A program made the translations under genes and the position numbers. Shown here one piece after another: positions 6,140 through 13,130 of a stretch of 23,357 bases of DNA. A model generated the notes under the pieces. It was given only the letters and a program-made list of their open reading frames with translations, searched no databases and was not told the origin of the DNA. This DNA is from a virus: positions 1 to 23,357 of IMG/VR virus record IMGVR_UViG_3300007038_000013; one strand, 5' to 3'. Every line of letters begins with the position of its first letter. The first letter of the stretch is position 1.

Positions 6140-6148
6140 CAAAAACAG

Positions 6149-6721
6149 ATGGATGACCTAAGAGAAACGGCAGACGGAAGCTTAGCTCTACACAGAGAAC
6201 CTCAGACGGCATACATCCCAGACTCAGACGGCCAGGCTCACGAGGTCAGAGTATGGCCAGAAGCTGGCCATATGCTGGCTAAGGATCTAGTCGAGGTCTT
6301 AGGCTACAGAGGGTATAAGGGTGTAGCGTATCATTGTACTGACGAGGTCTACTGGGCAACCAACTACCAGTCAACGACTGGGCCCAGTCGGCTGATCAGT
6401 GACGAGGACTTAACGCACGTCATCGATACGACCAAGGATAAGGAGCATGTAGCGGGCCTCACAGCACAGACAGCTATCGATCAGCACGCTAAGGACGCTA
6501 AGGACGACTCAAACCCAACCCGCCGCCTGCACACCCGCCGCAGAAGCCGCCGTGACCAGTCACACAGTGATACTGAGCAGGTATCCGGAGAATTCCAGCC
6601 CGGCCTCAAGGCGGAGCTACAAGAGGTCGAGAACGAGCTCCAAAAGACCAAGGCTCGTCTGCGGAGTGCCCGGCGGCTGATCGGTCATTACAGGCAGATG
6701 ATAGACGAGGAGCTCGCGTAG
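6149..6721 (+). CDS. Bro-N domain regulator (antirepressor-like)
   Basis: The product is 190 residues. Residues about 20-65 fit the Bro-N DNA-binding domain common in phage antirepressors: a short strand HEVRVWPEAGHMLAKDL followed by VEVLGYRGYKG, corresponding to the family pattern iRvv...pwFvakDVa.aLGy. The middle is basic (RRLHTRRRSRR, near 125-135). The C-terminal 45 residues form a heptad-rich coiled coil (ELQEVENELQKTKARLRSAR) likely used for oligomerisation. It is transcribed away from the polymerase operon and stands alone, so it is a likely early regulator acting on the divergent region. There is no ribosome-binding site upstream. The domain call is moderately sure; the regulatory target is inferred. 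Confidence 0.65.
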   Translation: MDDLRETADGSLALHREPQTAYIPDSDGQAHEVRVWPEAGHMLAKDLVEVLGYRGYKGVAYHCTDEVYWATNYQSTTGPSRLISDEDLTHVIDTTKDKEHVAGLTAQTAIDQHAKDAKDDSNPTRRLHTRRRSRRDQSHSDTEQVSGEFQPGLKAELQEVENELQKTKARLRSARRLIGHYRQMIDEELA

Positions 6722-6787
6722 CACATAACAGTTGTAGGTGATGATCAGGGCATTTGGACAGGGTACCTGAGGCAGTGACCGCCCTTA

Positions 6788-6852
6788 GTAGATGCACCCG
6801 CGCTACAATCACTGAACCCTCTTACAATAGGCCATTATGAGTGAGCAAACCA
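6788..6852 (+). repeat. Direct repeat copy 1 (65 bp)
   Basis: It runs from GTAGATGCACCCGCGC to GTGAGCAAACCA and matches 7035-7102 with one substitution and a 3-bp indel. It contains CTACAATCA, TTACAA and AGGCCATTATGAGTGAG. The last 18 bases overlap the end of the truncated Bro-N reading frame on the other strand. Confidence 0.9.
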
Positions 6853-6930
6853 TGGCTCGTTGTTCACAACCTGGATCTCCATGGCATTACCATCTGGGGC
6901 TGTGAAGTGATCGATCTTTACGTTACTCAT
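6835..6930 (-). pseudogene. Truncated Bro-N gene remnant
   Basis: Read leftward from the ATG at 6930, 31 codons encode a peptide containing APDGNAMEIQVVNNEPWFA. This matches the opening strand of Bro-N domains, which normally continues ...EPWFvakDVaeaLGY. Here the frame runs into the 65-bp repeat right after WFA and stops two codons later. Its counterpart in the intact gene at 6149 is DGQAHEVRVWPEAGHMLAKDL. No Shine-Dalgarno precedes it. I read it as the 5' stump of a second, oppositely oriented Bro-N gene cut by the repeat. Confidence 0.5.
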
Positions 6931-7034
6931 AGGAGTTTTTTGGTCTTTACAAAACGCTAACGAAAACCCTGTTTGGAGCAGTCTGATGGCCCTTTCTGAA
7001 ATAAAGGGCCGCTCAGATCGCTACAAATCGGGGT

Positions 7035-7102
7035 GTAGATGCACCCGCGCTACAATCACTAAACCCTCTTACAAAGATAGGCCATTATGAGTGAGCAAAC
7101 CA
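7035..7102 (+). repeat. Direct repeat copy 2 (68 bp), provides nuclease gene leader
   Basis: This is the second copy of the repeat. It supplies the upstream region and the first codons of the nuclease gene: the AGG at 7078-7080 and the GTG start at 7091 lie within it. The two copies begin 247 bp apart. Confidence 0.9.
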
Positions 7103-7594
7103 GACGTCAGAGAAGTCAGAGAAGTCAGGAGCACGTATACGGGGCAGGAGACCTGGAAGCGGCACAGGCGATATGGATGGGACGCGCCAGCCTGCGATAT
7201 CGATTGCATTGAATACGACTATGGTGCGCCGGTTGCTATGATTGAGGACAAGCACTCCAACGCCAGCCCTGACGAAGGCACGCGCACGAATCATCCGACA
7301 CAAAACGCCAAGCGTGCCTTGGCAGATGCTGCCGGTGTGCCGTTCTTCAGTCGGCGCTACTGGACAGAAAGCTGGATGCAGCTTGTGATCCCATTGAACG
7401 AGGAGGCAGATGTCCTGCTGCATACCGCTGGCGAGCTGCTGACAGAGTTTGAGTACGTCGATATGCTCTATCGGCTCAGGGACAGCGAGATGCCCGGAGG
7501 CTTAGACCTTAGCGGTCGCGTCGACCCAGCCGCGCAGGACTGGTGCCTGAAGTATCACCCAAATGCCCTGATCGTAGACGAGGACTTTGCATGA
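7091..7594 (+). CDS. PD-(D/E)XK-like nuclease
   Basis: The product is 167 residues, read from a GTG at 7091. The frame is closed by TGA at 7088-7090, so this is the only early start. An ATG at 7087 opens a different 41-codon frame. Residues 27-55 read RRYGWDAPACDIDCIEYDYG then APVAMIEDKH: an acidic DID, a strand, and E-x-K, which is the core of PD-(D/E)XK nucleases (D..., ExK). The later WMQLVIPLNEEA strand also fits the fold. It leads the packaging genes, 135 bp before TerS. A role in DNA processing at packaging, host DNA degradation or recombination is possible. A 9-bp tandem duplication (CAGAGAAGT twice, 7108-7125) gives VREVRE near the N terminus. The fold is likely; the role is open. Confidence 0.6.
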   Translation: MSKPDVREVREVRSTYTGQETWKRHRRYGWDAPACDIDCIEYDYGAPVAMIEDKHSNASPDEGTRTNHPTQNAKRALADAAGVPFFSRRYWTESWMQLVIPLNEEADVLLHTAGELLTEFEYVDMLYRLRDSEMPGGLDLSGRVDPAAQDWCLKYHPNALIVDEDFA

Positions 7595-7729
7595 ACGACT
7601 AAACGTGCACCGTATGTACGCGCTGGCTACGAATCAACAACAGCAGCGCTACGTAAATCCTACGTATAAGCGTTTTGATGCACAGATTTTCTACCGAATC
7701 ACTACTAATCAACTACAGGACAGTACACT

Positions 7730-8125
7730 ATGGCAGAAATGACCTTCGACGCAGCATGGGAGTCACTAACACAGAAGCAGAAGCGATTTGTGATGGCTCG
7801 CCAGGAGCACGCGACCAAAAAGGAAGCAGCAGAAGCAGTCGGTGTAGCGCCCAGGACTACCTATAGCTGGCCCAAAGAGGTCGACTGGTGCGCGGATAAG
7901 CTGATCGATCACCAGCTGGACGCAGTGCGTGCGGACTTGCGTAAGATTGCTCGCGAAAGTATGAACGAGCTGTCAGACCTTGCGTCCAAAAGCGATGACG
8001 ATCGCGTACGTCTACAGGCAATCAAGTATGCTATCGATCAGGCAATAGGCAAAGCCAAGCAGACGGCGGAAGTCGAGAACAAGCAGATCGGATCAATCAA
8101 CGTCAACGTCAAAGGCGGTGACTGA
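7730..8125 (+). CDS. terS: Terminase small subunit
   Basis: The product is 131 residues; the ATG at 7730 follows ACAGGACAG. Residues 13-50 (LTQKQKRFVMAR...KKEAAEAVGVAPRTTYSW) form the N-terminal helix-turn-helix typical of small terminase subunits, which recognise the packaging site and load the large subunit. The centre is helical and charged (ADLRKIARESMNELSDLA), suited to the oligomerisation core, and the C terminus (GSINVNVKGG) would contact TerL. TerL begins 75 bp downstream. The 135 bp before the gene contain no supported gene, only two close copies of CTACGTA. Confidence 0.8.
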   Translation: MAEMTFDAAWESLTQKQKRFVMARQEHATKKEAAEAVGVAPRTTYSWPKEVDWCADKLIDHQLDAVRADLRKIARESMNELSDLASKSDDDRVRLQAIKYAIDQAIGKAKQTAEVENKQIGSINVNVKGGD

Positions 8126-8200
8126 TGCGCCGCCTGAGCCTGGACAGGCTTCCCATCAAGTAAAGCCCTCAGCAAACACGAACAACAGTAGGACTGCCCT

Positions 8201-9463
8201 TTGGACCTGGACATAGACGCAACGCCGTTACTGCCCAAGACCTTATCCTGGCTGCAGAGCAAGGAGCGCTACCTGGTGCATCAGGGCGGTACGCGGTCCA
8301 GCAAAACATGGTCAGTTCTGCAAGGCCTGATCATTCATGGCCTACAACACGCAGGCCTAACCATCGGCATCTATCGCGCAGAGCAAACGGTAGCCAAGCG
8401 GACTGTCGGTGAAGACCTCGTTGAGATCCTCAGGGACCAGATGGGTATCTATGACCAGAACGCCCATCATAAGACCGACGCGGAATATACCCTGCCCAGC
8501 GGCACCGTGCTCAGGCTGCGCGGATGTGACAAAAGCTCCCGCCTGCGCGGCGAGAAGAGTGACATCCTGTACCTGAACGAGGTGCAAGAGATCGACTCGG
8601 CGAGCTGGACGCAGCTGAAGCTGCGAAGCAAGCGCGTCATCTGCGACTTTAACCCCAGCTTCGACTGGGATTCATTCTACCTGGCAGAGGACGTACGTCA
8701 GGGCGGGCACACGATGATCGTCAGTACCTACAAGGACAATACCTTCCTCGCTGAGGAAACTATACAGGGCATCGAGAGCCTGATTCCGCGTTACAAGGAA
8801 GAAGATGGGACGGTGATGGATGACCCAGATCTGGAGTACAAGGGCGATGGGCGGCTGATCAGCGGCGATCCGGTTGACTGGTCAATATACGGGACCGCCA
8901 GCTTTATGCGGAGCCCAATGCTGCTCTTGCCGCGATACAGCATCCAAGAGCTTACCATCGACGAGCCTGACGCCTATGGGCTGGACTTTGGCTTTACAGC
9001 GCCCTCAGCCTTAGTCGCAGTAGGGATAGACGAAGACGACTATGAAGACGACACCGCCTACCTCGAGGAGCTCCTGTACGAGAAAGGTCTGACAACGAGC
9101 GACCTCATCGGCAGACTCGGCGACCTCGCCATCAGCAAAGACATCCCATTGTTCTGCGACTCCGCGGAGCCTGACCGAATCGTGCAGCTTCAGCGGGCGG
9201 GCTATGACGCACGCAAAAGCAGAAAGGATATTGAGGCGGGCCTGGATGCTATGCGCTCCCATCAGCTGATAGCGGCTGGTCCGCACATCAAGTCAGAGCT
9301 GGAAGGCTACATGAGGAAGTCTGCAGACTCGGACAAGCCCAGAACCGGCGCCGTCGACCATCTCATCGATGCTTCACGCTACGCGATACTGACACTGATC
9401 GCGGGCCCAGTCACAGCAGACTGGTCGAAGAGCTACAACGCCCTGGACGGCCTCACCCTATAA
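8201..9463 (+). CDS. terL: Terminase large subunit (packaging ATPase/nuclease)
   Basis: The product is 420 residues. The start is a TTG at 8201 with AGGA at 8190-8193, at the same spacing as its neighbours; no ATG lies near. The N-terminal ATPase shows Walker A GGTRSSKT (29-36), Walker B DILYLNE (121-127, catalytic E127) and the coupling motif STYKDN (175-180). The C-terminal RNase H-like nuclease has GLDFGF (D262), CDSAEPDR (D320) and VDHLIDASRYA (D386/D390). Length and motif order match the terminase_3/PBSX-type large subunits. It drives DNA into the prohead through the portal encoded next. With no obvious cos site, headful packaging is plausible and would fit the circular assembly. Confidence 0.93.
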   Translation: MDLDIDATPLLPKTLSWLQSKERYLVHQGGTRSSKTWSVLQGLIIHGLQHAGLTIGIYRAEQTVAKRTVGEDLVEILRDQMGIYDQNAHHKTDAEYTLPSGTVLRLRGCDKSSRLRGEKSDILYLNEVQEIDSASWTQLKLRSKRVICDFNPSFDWDSFYLAEDVRQGGHTMIVSTYKDNTFLAEETIQGIESLIPRYKEEDGTVMDDPDLEYKGDGRLISGDPVDWSIYGTASFMRSPMLLLPRYSIQELTIDEPDAYGLDFGFTAPSALVAVGIDEDDYEDDTAYLEELLYEKGLTTSDLIGRLGDLAISKDIPLFCDSAEPDRIVQLQRAGYDARKSRKDIEAGLDAMRSHQLIAAGPHIKSELEGYMRKSADSDKPRTGAVDHLIDASRYAILTLIAGPVTADWSKSYNALDGLTL

Positions 9464-9502
9464 CCCTTTCGCACGCGTACATATACTAAGTAGGATTGAC
9501 CT

Positions 9503-10684
9503 ATGATCACAGATGCGACCAACCGCAGATACGACCAGATGCTGCCCAGCTGGCAGATGACGCGCAGGATGACCCAGCCAGACAACGCCCGACGAGAGCT
9601 GATCCAGGGCGCCTACGAAAGCCGCTCACGCTTTGAGGCCCGCGCCCAGCTGACGGACTATCATCCCTTGACCAGTACCATCATGCAGCGGATGGTTGGG
9701 ATGTTGTATGCCCGTCAGGCTGACATTAGCCGCCAGGCGAGTGTAGATCTATCCGACATTGGCGCCGGCGGTGAGGGTATAGACGTCATCGCTGGTGAGA
9801 TTGCCCTAAACCTGCTCCTGTACAACGACTGTACCGTCATTGTTGAATCGGAGGGGATTCGGGTCAGCTCACCTATCGCCTGTACGCGTTGGGAGCCCGG
9901 GCGCTTCTACACCATCAAGTCCCTGCGTACAAGCGGCGACCCAGGGCCTGCAGCGAATCAGAAATTGATGGACGTCTGGACCGTGTATGAGGCGAATGGT
10001 TTTACCATCTACGCCCAGCAAGAAAACGATAGCGGCGAAAAGGAAGACGTAGTCGTCCAGCCCTTTACCGCCTGGAACGCTGAAGATGCCGATGGTGCCT
10101 TTCGTCTTCGCCAGGAGGCGGTACCGCCTATCCTGCGTGCAGAGATGCACTGGGAGCGGGCCTTAGGCGCCGCCGTTGCTCGCGGTCATCGCGCGATCTA
10201 CCGTGCAGAATCCCGCTGCGACGCCGCCGAGCTGGAGGCAGCAGCCAGTACCAAAATCCAGGCAGGCGTTGGCGCAGACGAAGACTTAGCTAAAGCCTTC
10301 GCCGAGGCGCTCAAAAAGGACCGCTCTTACGTGCCATATAGCAGCGAGATGGGAGAACACAAGCCATTGAGCTTGCCGACCGGCCCGTCTGATGCCCTGC
10401 GCACTACCATCGAGGAGAAGGAAGCGCGTCTGTACAAGGTGTTAGGCATTACTATGGCAGCCAACGCCAAGCGCTCAGCGACAGAAGCTATGCTGGACGT
10501 GTCGACAGGCATTGCAACAACCTTAAGCACCCTCGCAGATAAGATGCAAGACATTGAGCGCGACATGCTCCAGCTCCTGCAGCAAGCCCGAAACGTACAG
10601 ACCAGCTTAGGCCGACCAGATGACGTCACCATCGAATACCCAGCCGCCTTCAGCCAAGTTGACCTGACATCCGATGACGAGTAG
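9503..10684 (+). CDS. Portal protein
   Basis: The product is 393 residues, ATG at 9503 behind GTAGGATTGACCT. Position directly after TerL, size, and the mixed alpha/beta start (RYDQMLPSWQMTRRM, YHPLTSTIMQRMVGMLYAR) fit DUF4055-like portal proteins. The long amphipathic helix near residues 300-360 (EEKEARLYKVLGITMAAN, TLADKMQDIERDMLQLLQQA) fits the stem and clip part of portals that line the DNA channel. The portal forms the 12-subunit ring at the capsid vertex and docks TerL. It is on the short side for the family. Assignment rests on both context and these features. Confidence 0.8.
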   Translation: MITDATNRRYDQMLPSWQMTRRMTQPDNARRELIQGAYESRSRFEARAQLTDYHPLTSTIMQRMVGMLYARQADISRQASVDLSDIGAGGEGIDVIAGEIALNLLLYNDCTVIVESEGIRVSSPIACTRWEPGRFYTIKSLRTSGDPGPAANQKLMDVWTVYEANGFTIYAQQENDSGEKEDVVVQPFTAWNAEDADGAFRLRQEAVPPILRAEMHWERALGAAVARGHRAIYRAESRCDAAELEAAASTKIQAGVGADEDLAKAFAEALKKDRSYVPYSSEMGEHKPLSLPTGPSDALRTTIEEKEARLYKVLGITMAANAKRSATEAMLDVSTGIATTLSTLADKMQDIERDMLQLLQQARNVQTSLGRPDDVTIEYPAAFSQVDLTSDDE

Positions 10685-10692
10685 TACATAAT
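10664..10692 (+). promoter_or_regulatory. Possible sigma70-type promoter before the scaffold/capsid genes
   Basis: CTGACA (10664-10669) and CATAAT (10687-10692) are separated by 17 bp. It overlaps the end of the portal gene and would start transcription near 10699, ahead of the 136-bp gap preceding the scaffold gene. The gap also holds a GTCCCATAACA element (10710-10720). Capsid genes need high expression, so a promoter here makes sense, but it is untested. Confidence 0.35.
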
Positions 10693-10709
10693 AGACAGAG
10701 GGGCAGTAT

Positions 10710-10720
10710 GTCCCATAACA
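10710..10720 (+). repeat. GTCCCATAACA element, portal-scaffold gap
   Basis: Exact copy in the 136-bp gap between portal and scaffold genes, followed by ACAGTAGG. The overlapping string ACAACAGTAGG (10717-10727) also occurs exactly at 8182-8192, just before the terminase large subunit. Confidence 0.7.
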
Positions 10721-10820
10721 ACAGTAGGGCGCAGAAGCTGCCTTAGCCCAGCAGCAGAGTAGCTCGCTTCACGAGCGCACCAGCGTACATTCACGCGTTA
10801 CAAAATAGAGGACCAACCAT

Positions 10821-11552
10821 ATGACGATCCAAACAGACGACGGAACCATCGAAGTGCCAGCAAGCGCTATCCAAGAGCTTGGCGAAGGCGATGACCCGGC
10901 AGCCATTCCAGGCGTGCAGGACGAGATCTCTCGTGTTGCAGCAAAGACACGCAAGGAAGCCCAGCGGTCGACCAAAAGCCAGCTGCTTGAAAGCGACGAC
11001 TTCTGGCGCAAGGCTGCATCCAAGCGCGGCGTCGAGCTGCGCGACGACGACCTGCGGCCCAAAGGAGCAACTGCGGGAGAAACAGCTAAGCTTCGGGAGC
11101 GCGTCGACCAGCTGAAAGAGAAAGCCCAGCGCGCCGACGAGCTCGAGGAGCGCGTCAAAGAAGGACGCAAGGAGCAGCTGAAGAACCGGCTGCTTCAGCG
11201 TGCCTCGCACGTGAAAGACGACCTGAAGGACATCTTCCTTGACCATGCAGTCAGCCGTTTCGGTTACGACAGCGACGACGACACGCATGTACCAATTGGC
11301 GAAGAAGGTCGGCTGGACTTCACCCGCACAGCAGATGATGTGATTAGTGAGATCCAGAAGGAGAAGCCCAGTCTTTTCAAAAACGGCTCGGCGACCAGCA
11401 CAGGCACGGATCCAGACTCGGATAGCGGATCGCGTACGACCTACACAGAAGTTGAGGTGTCGCGCCTTATGAGCAATGCGGCCAGTCTCAGTGACGACGA
11501 ATACAGCAGCGTGATGACGGCGGTACGAGAAGGCCGTGTCGTCTCATCCTAA
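10821..11552 (+). CDS. Capsid scaffolding protein
   Basis: The product is 243 residues, ATG at 10821 after GAGGACCAACC. It is highly charged and almost free of hydrophobic core. A long coiled-coil region lies at about 85-135 (GETAKLRERVDQLKEKAQRA, DELEERVKEGRKEQLKNRL), with an acidic, Ser/Gly-rich linker near 190-205 (TGTDPDSDSGS). This composition, and its place between portal and major capsid genes, is typical of scaffolding proteins. These direct coat assembly and leave before DNA entry. No separate head protease gene is seen, so the scaffold probably exits intact rather than being cleaved. The stop codon lies in a 9-bp tandem duplication (TCATCCTAA twice, 11544-11561). Confidence 0.75.
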   Translation: MTIQTDDGTIEVPASAIQELGEGDDPAAIPGVQDEISRVAAKTRKEAQRSTKSQLLESDDFWRKAASKRGVELRDDDLRPKGATAGETAKLRERVDQLKEKAQRADELEERVKEGRKEQLKNRLLQRASHVKDDLKDIFLDHAVSRFGYDSDDDTHVPIGEEGRLDFTRTADDVISEIQKEKPSLFKNGSATSTGTDPDSDSGSRTTYTEVEVSRLMSNAASLSDDEYSSVMTAVREGRVVSS

Positions 11553-11594
11553 TCATCCTAACCCATTACCTACCTACAGATTTAGGAGCTCATT

Positions 11595-12404
11595 ATGAGC
11601 AACATGACGCAAACAATTCTGGCTGGTGCGCTGGAGCGTAAGCTCCGCCAAGAACAGCTCGCCGACCAGATCGCAAACCGCAATTATCAGCAAACCTTCA
11701 ACGGGCCGGAAGACACCGTCAAGGTCACGATCGCTCAGTCGGGTACCGTATCCAATTATACGGGCGGCCAGATCACCCTGGAAACCGGTGTTGACGCGAC
11801 GCCGCGATTGATTACGCCCGATCATCAGAAGGCGTTTGGGTTTGTTCTTGACGGCAACGAAAACCTCGCGCAGTATGCCGAAGGCTTTGCCTCGGAAACG
11901 TTCGCGCAGGTGCTCGAAGAAGCTGACAAGTATATCCTCGAAAACGCAGCGTCGGCTGGGAATACTGTAGCGTACGATCAGACAACGGAGAACGTAAGGG
12001 AGCTCTTCGGCGGCGCCCGCGAGACGCTTGACGACGAAGGCGTACCGCAACAGCAGCGCTTCGCCGTCGTGCCCAGCTCCGTTGGACGTGAGGTCTATGA
12101 CGACCTCGCCCAGCGTGAAACGGGGCTTGGTGATGACCGTCTGCTCACCGGCATGATTGGCATGTATTATGGTTTCCAGGTGTACGTACGCCCGACCGCC
12201 TTCTTCCAGCTTGATACGGGAGACGTAGAGTCGATGTTTGGTAGCCGTTTTTACCAGACGTATGCTGATGCGGTTGTCGCTCTGCAGGTCATCGAAGATG
12301 CACCCGGCTATCCGGGCGGCGTCGTGATTCAGGGCCTGCACGTTGCTGGCTCGATCATCACGCAGCCTGAGTCGATGGTGCGCGGCCTAATCACAGAAGC
12401 ATAA
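11595..12404 (+). CDS. Major capsid protein (HK97-fold)
   Basis: The product is 269 residues, ATG at 11595 behind TTTAGGAGCTC. Features fitting an HK97-type coat protein are an N-terminal helical arm (ILAGALERKLRQEQLADQ), a strand-rich P domain (GPEDTVKVTI, YTGGQITLETG) and a spine-helix segment (QYAEGFASETFAQVLEEADK). There is also the typical FAVVPSSVGREVYDDL section and a C-terminal strand pair (GVVIQGLHVAGSIITQPESM). At 269 residues it is compact. It follows the scaffold gene and is followed by a large hairpin. It would form the capsid shell; no cleavage signal or protease partner is evident. Confidence 0.8.
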   Translation: MSNMTQTILAGALERKLRQEQLADQIANRNYQQTFNGPEDTVKVTIAQSGTVSNYTGGQITLETGVDATPRLITPDHQKAFGFVLDGNENLAQYAEGFASETFAQVLEEADKYILENAASAGNTVAYDQTTENVRELFGGARETLDDEGVPQQQRFAVVPSSVGREVYDDLAQRETGLGDDRLLTGMIGMYYGFQVYVRPTAFFQLDTGDVESMFGSRFYQTYADAVVALQVIEDAPGYPGGVVIQGLHVAGSIITQPESMVRGLITEA

Positions 12405-12424
12405 GCATAAGCAACACGCCGCCC

Positions 12425-12476
12425 GCGGCCCAGCCTAAGGCATACGCCAATAAGGCATACGCCAGGGCTGGGCCGC
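12425..12476 (+). terminator. Structured hairpin after the capsid gene, loop made of a tandem repeat
   Basis: A perfect 11-bp G/C-rich stem (GCGGCCCAGCC with its complement at 12466-12476) encloses a 30-nt loop that is exactly two 15-bp copies of TAAGGCATACGCCA(A/G). GCCGCCCGCGGCC flanks it on both sides (12418-12430, 12472-12484). There is no T-tract, so it may be an mRNA stabiliser or processing site that keeps capsid expression high, rather than an intrinsic terminator. Confidence 0.6.
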
Positions 12477-12507
12477 CCGCGGCCTTGTTCGATACGCTCT
12501 AACCCGC

Positions 12508-12539
12508 TAAGGATTACCTCAAATAAGGATTACCTCAAA
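12508..12539 (+). repeat. Tandem duplication upstream of connector gene
   Basis: TAAGGATTACCTCAAA occurs twice head to tail, with no mismatch, ending 11 bp before the connector start. Each copy carries an AAGGA, so the duplication multiplies Shine-Dalgarno-like sites; the one used by the gene is probably AAGGG at 12539-12543. Confidence 0.85.
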
Positions 12540-12550
12540 AGGGCCCAGCT

Positions 12551-13120
12551 ATGCAGCCAAAGATTCTGACGGAGGACCTCTTCAAACTGTACCTGACGGA
12601 TAAAACTGTCAAGGAATGGCTGCGCCAGGTGTCTGACTTAGACATTGACCTGACGCAGCCAGGTGTTGAGGAGCGTCTGATCCTGCAGCGGAAGAAACTA
12701 CAGCTGTTGATCAGCACCGTCGAACAAGAGGTGCTGCAGAAGTACTCAGAGCCCAGAGTGCGTGTAAGCCCAGCCCGATTCGACCCATTCTTCCCAGCCA
12801 TTGGTGCGGTGCACCTGATCGGCTACCGGGAAGTGTTCGAGGAGGAAGTCAACACTGGCACAGATCTCCCATCCTTGCCGGATGGCACGGATTACGAGGT
12901 CGGCGATCCAAACGTCATTACCAGTGACGAGCGCTTGGTCGAGGCCTTGCGCCAGACCATCAGTAAGATCGCCCATCATGAGGTGCAGCTACCCAACGAT
13001 GGCTTGACACGTAAGCTTGAGGGCGAAAGCCGAGAGTTCTACGACCCGACGCGCCGGCCCAGTAGCCTCTACCGCCTGATGCAGGTGTTCGACATTCGCC
13101 GTAGCCATCATTACCTGTAG
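12551..13120 (+). CDS. Head-tail connector (adaptor) protein
   Basis: The product is 189 residues, ATG at 12551 with AAGGG 7 nt upstream. The gene sits immediately after the capsid gene, where siphoviruses encode the adaptor that binds under the portal. The N-terminal part is helical (LTEDLFKLYLTDKTVKEWLRQ; VEERLILQRKKLQLLISTVEQEV) and the C-terminal half mixed, without membrane or catalytic motifs. No specific family signature is visible to me, so the call rests on order and size. Confidence 0.6.
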   Translation: MQPKILTEDLFKLYLTDKTVKEWLRQVSDLDIDLTQPGVEERLILQRKKLQLLISTVEQEVLQKYSEPRVRVSPARFDPFFPAIGAVHLIGYREVFEEEVNTGTDLPSLPDGTDYEVGDPNVITSDERLVEALRQTISKIAHHEVQLPNDGLTRKLEGESREFYDPTRRPSSLYRLMQVFDIRRSHHYL

Positions 13121-13130
13121 ACATAAGCTT

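Larger units (their letters stand above)
5407..6148. other. Repeat-rich non-coding divergent region, candidate origin and control region
   Basis: These 742 bp separate the leftward polymerase operon from the rightward Bro-N gene and hold no reading frame I can support. They contain an 11-bp inverted repeat, a reversed copy of GTCCCATAACA (5550-5560), an iteron array, a pair of direct repeats about 415 bp apart and a C-rich repeat block, listed separately. Iterons next to a replication polymerase at a transcription divergence are typical of replication origins. Whether it also holds the packaging site cannot be read from sequence. Confidence 0.55.
6722..7086. other. Non-coding region with a 65/68-bp duplication
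   Basis: These 365 bp contain a direct repeat at 6788-6852 and 7035-7102, a truncated Bro-N remnant on the - strand (6835-6930) and a hairpin (6988-7010). The hairpin has an 8-bp stem GGCCCTTT/AAAGGGCC, extended by TCTGA/TCAGA. I see no full-length gene. Confidence 0.6.

Noticed and set aside
7087-7212. ATG frame of 41 codons overlapping the nuclease start
   Set aside because: Better placed after AGG than the GTG, but it gives a short peptide with no features, while the GTG frame encodes the nuclease core.
7614-7742. 42-codon frame before TerS
   Set aside because: No ribosome site, Gln-rich, overlaps the TerS start.
10708-10746. Twelve-residue leader-like peptide with an AGAGGGG upstream, inside the portal-scaffold gap
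   Set aside because: Too short to support; it coincides with the repeated GTCCCATAACA element.
11574-12341. 255-codon leftward frame antisense to the capsid gene
   Set aside because: A shadow frame of the capsid codon bias; no ribosome site or partner genes in that direction.
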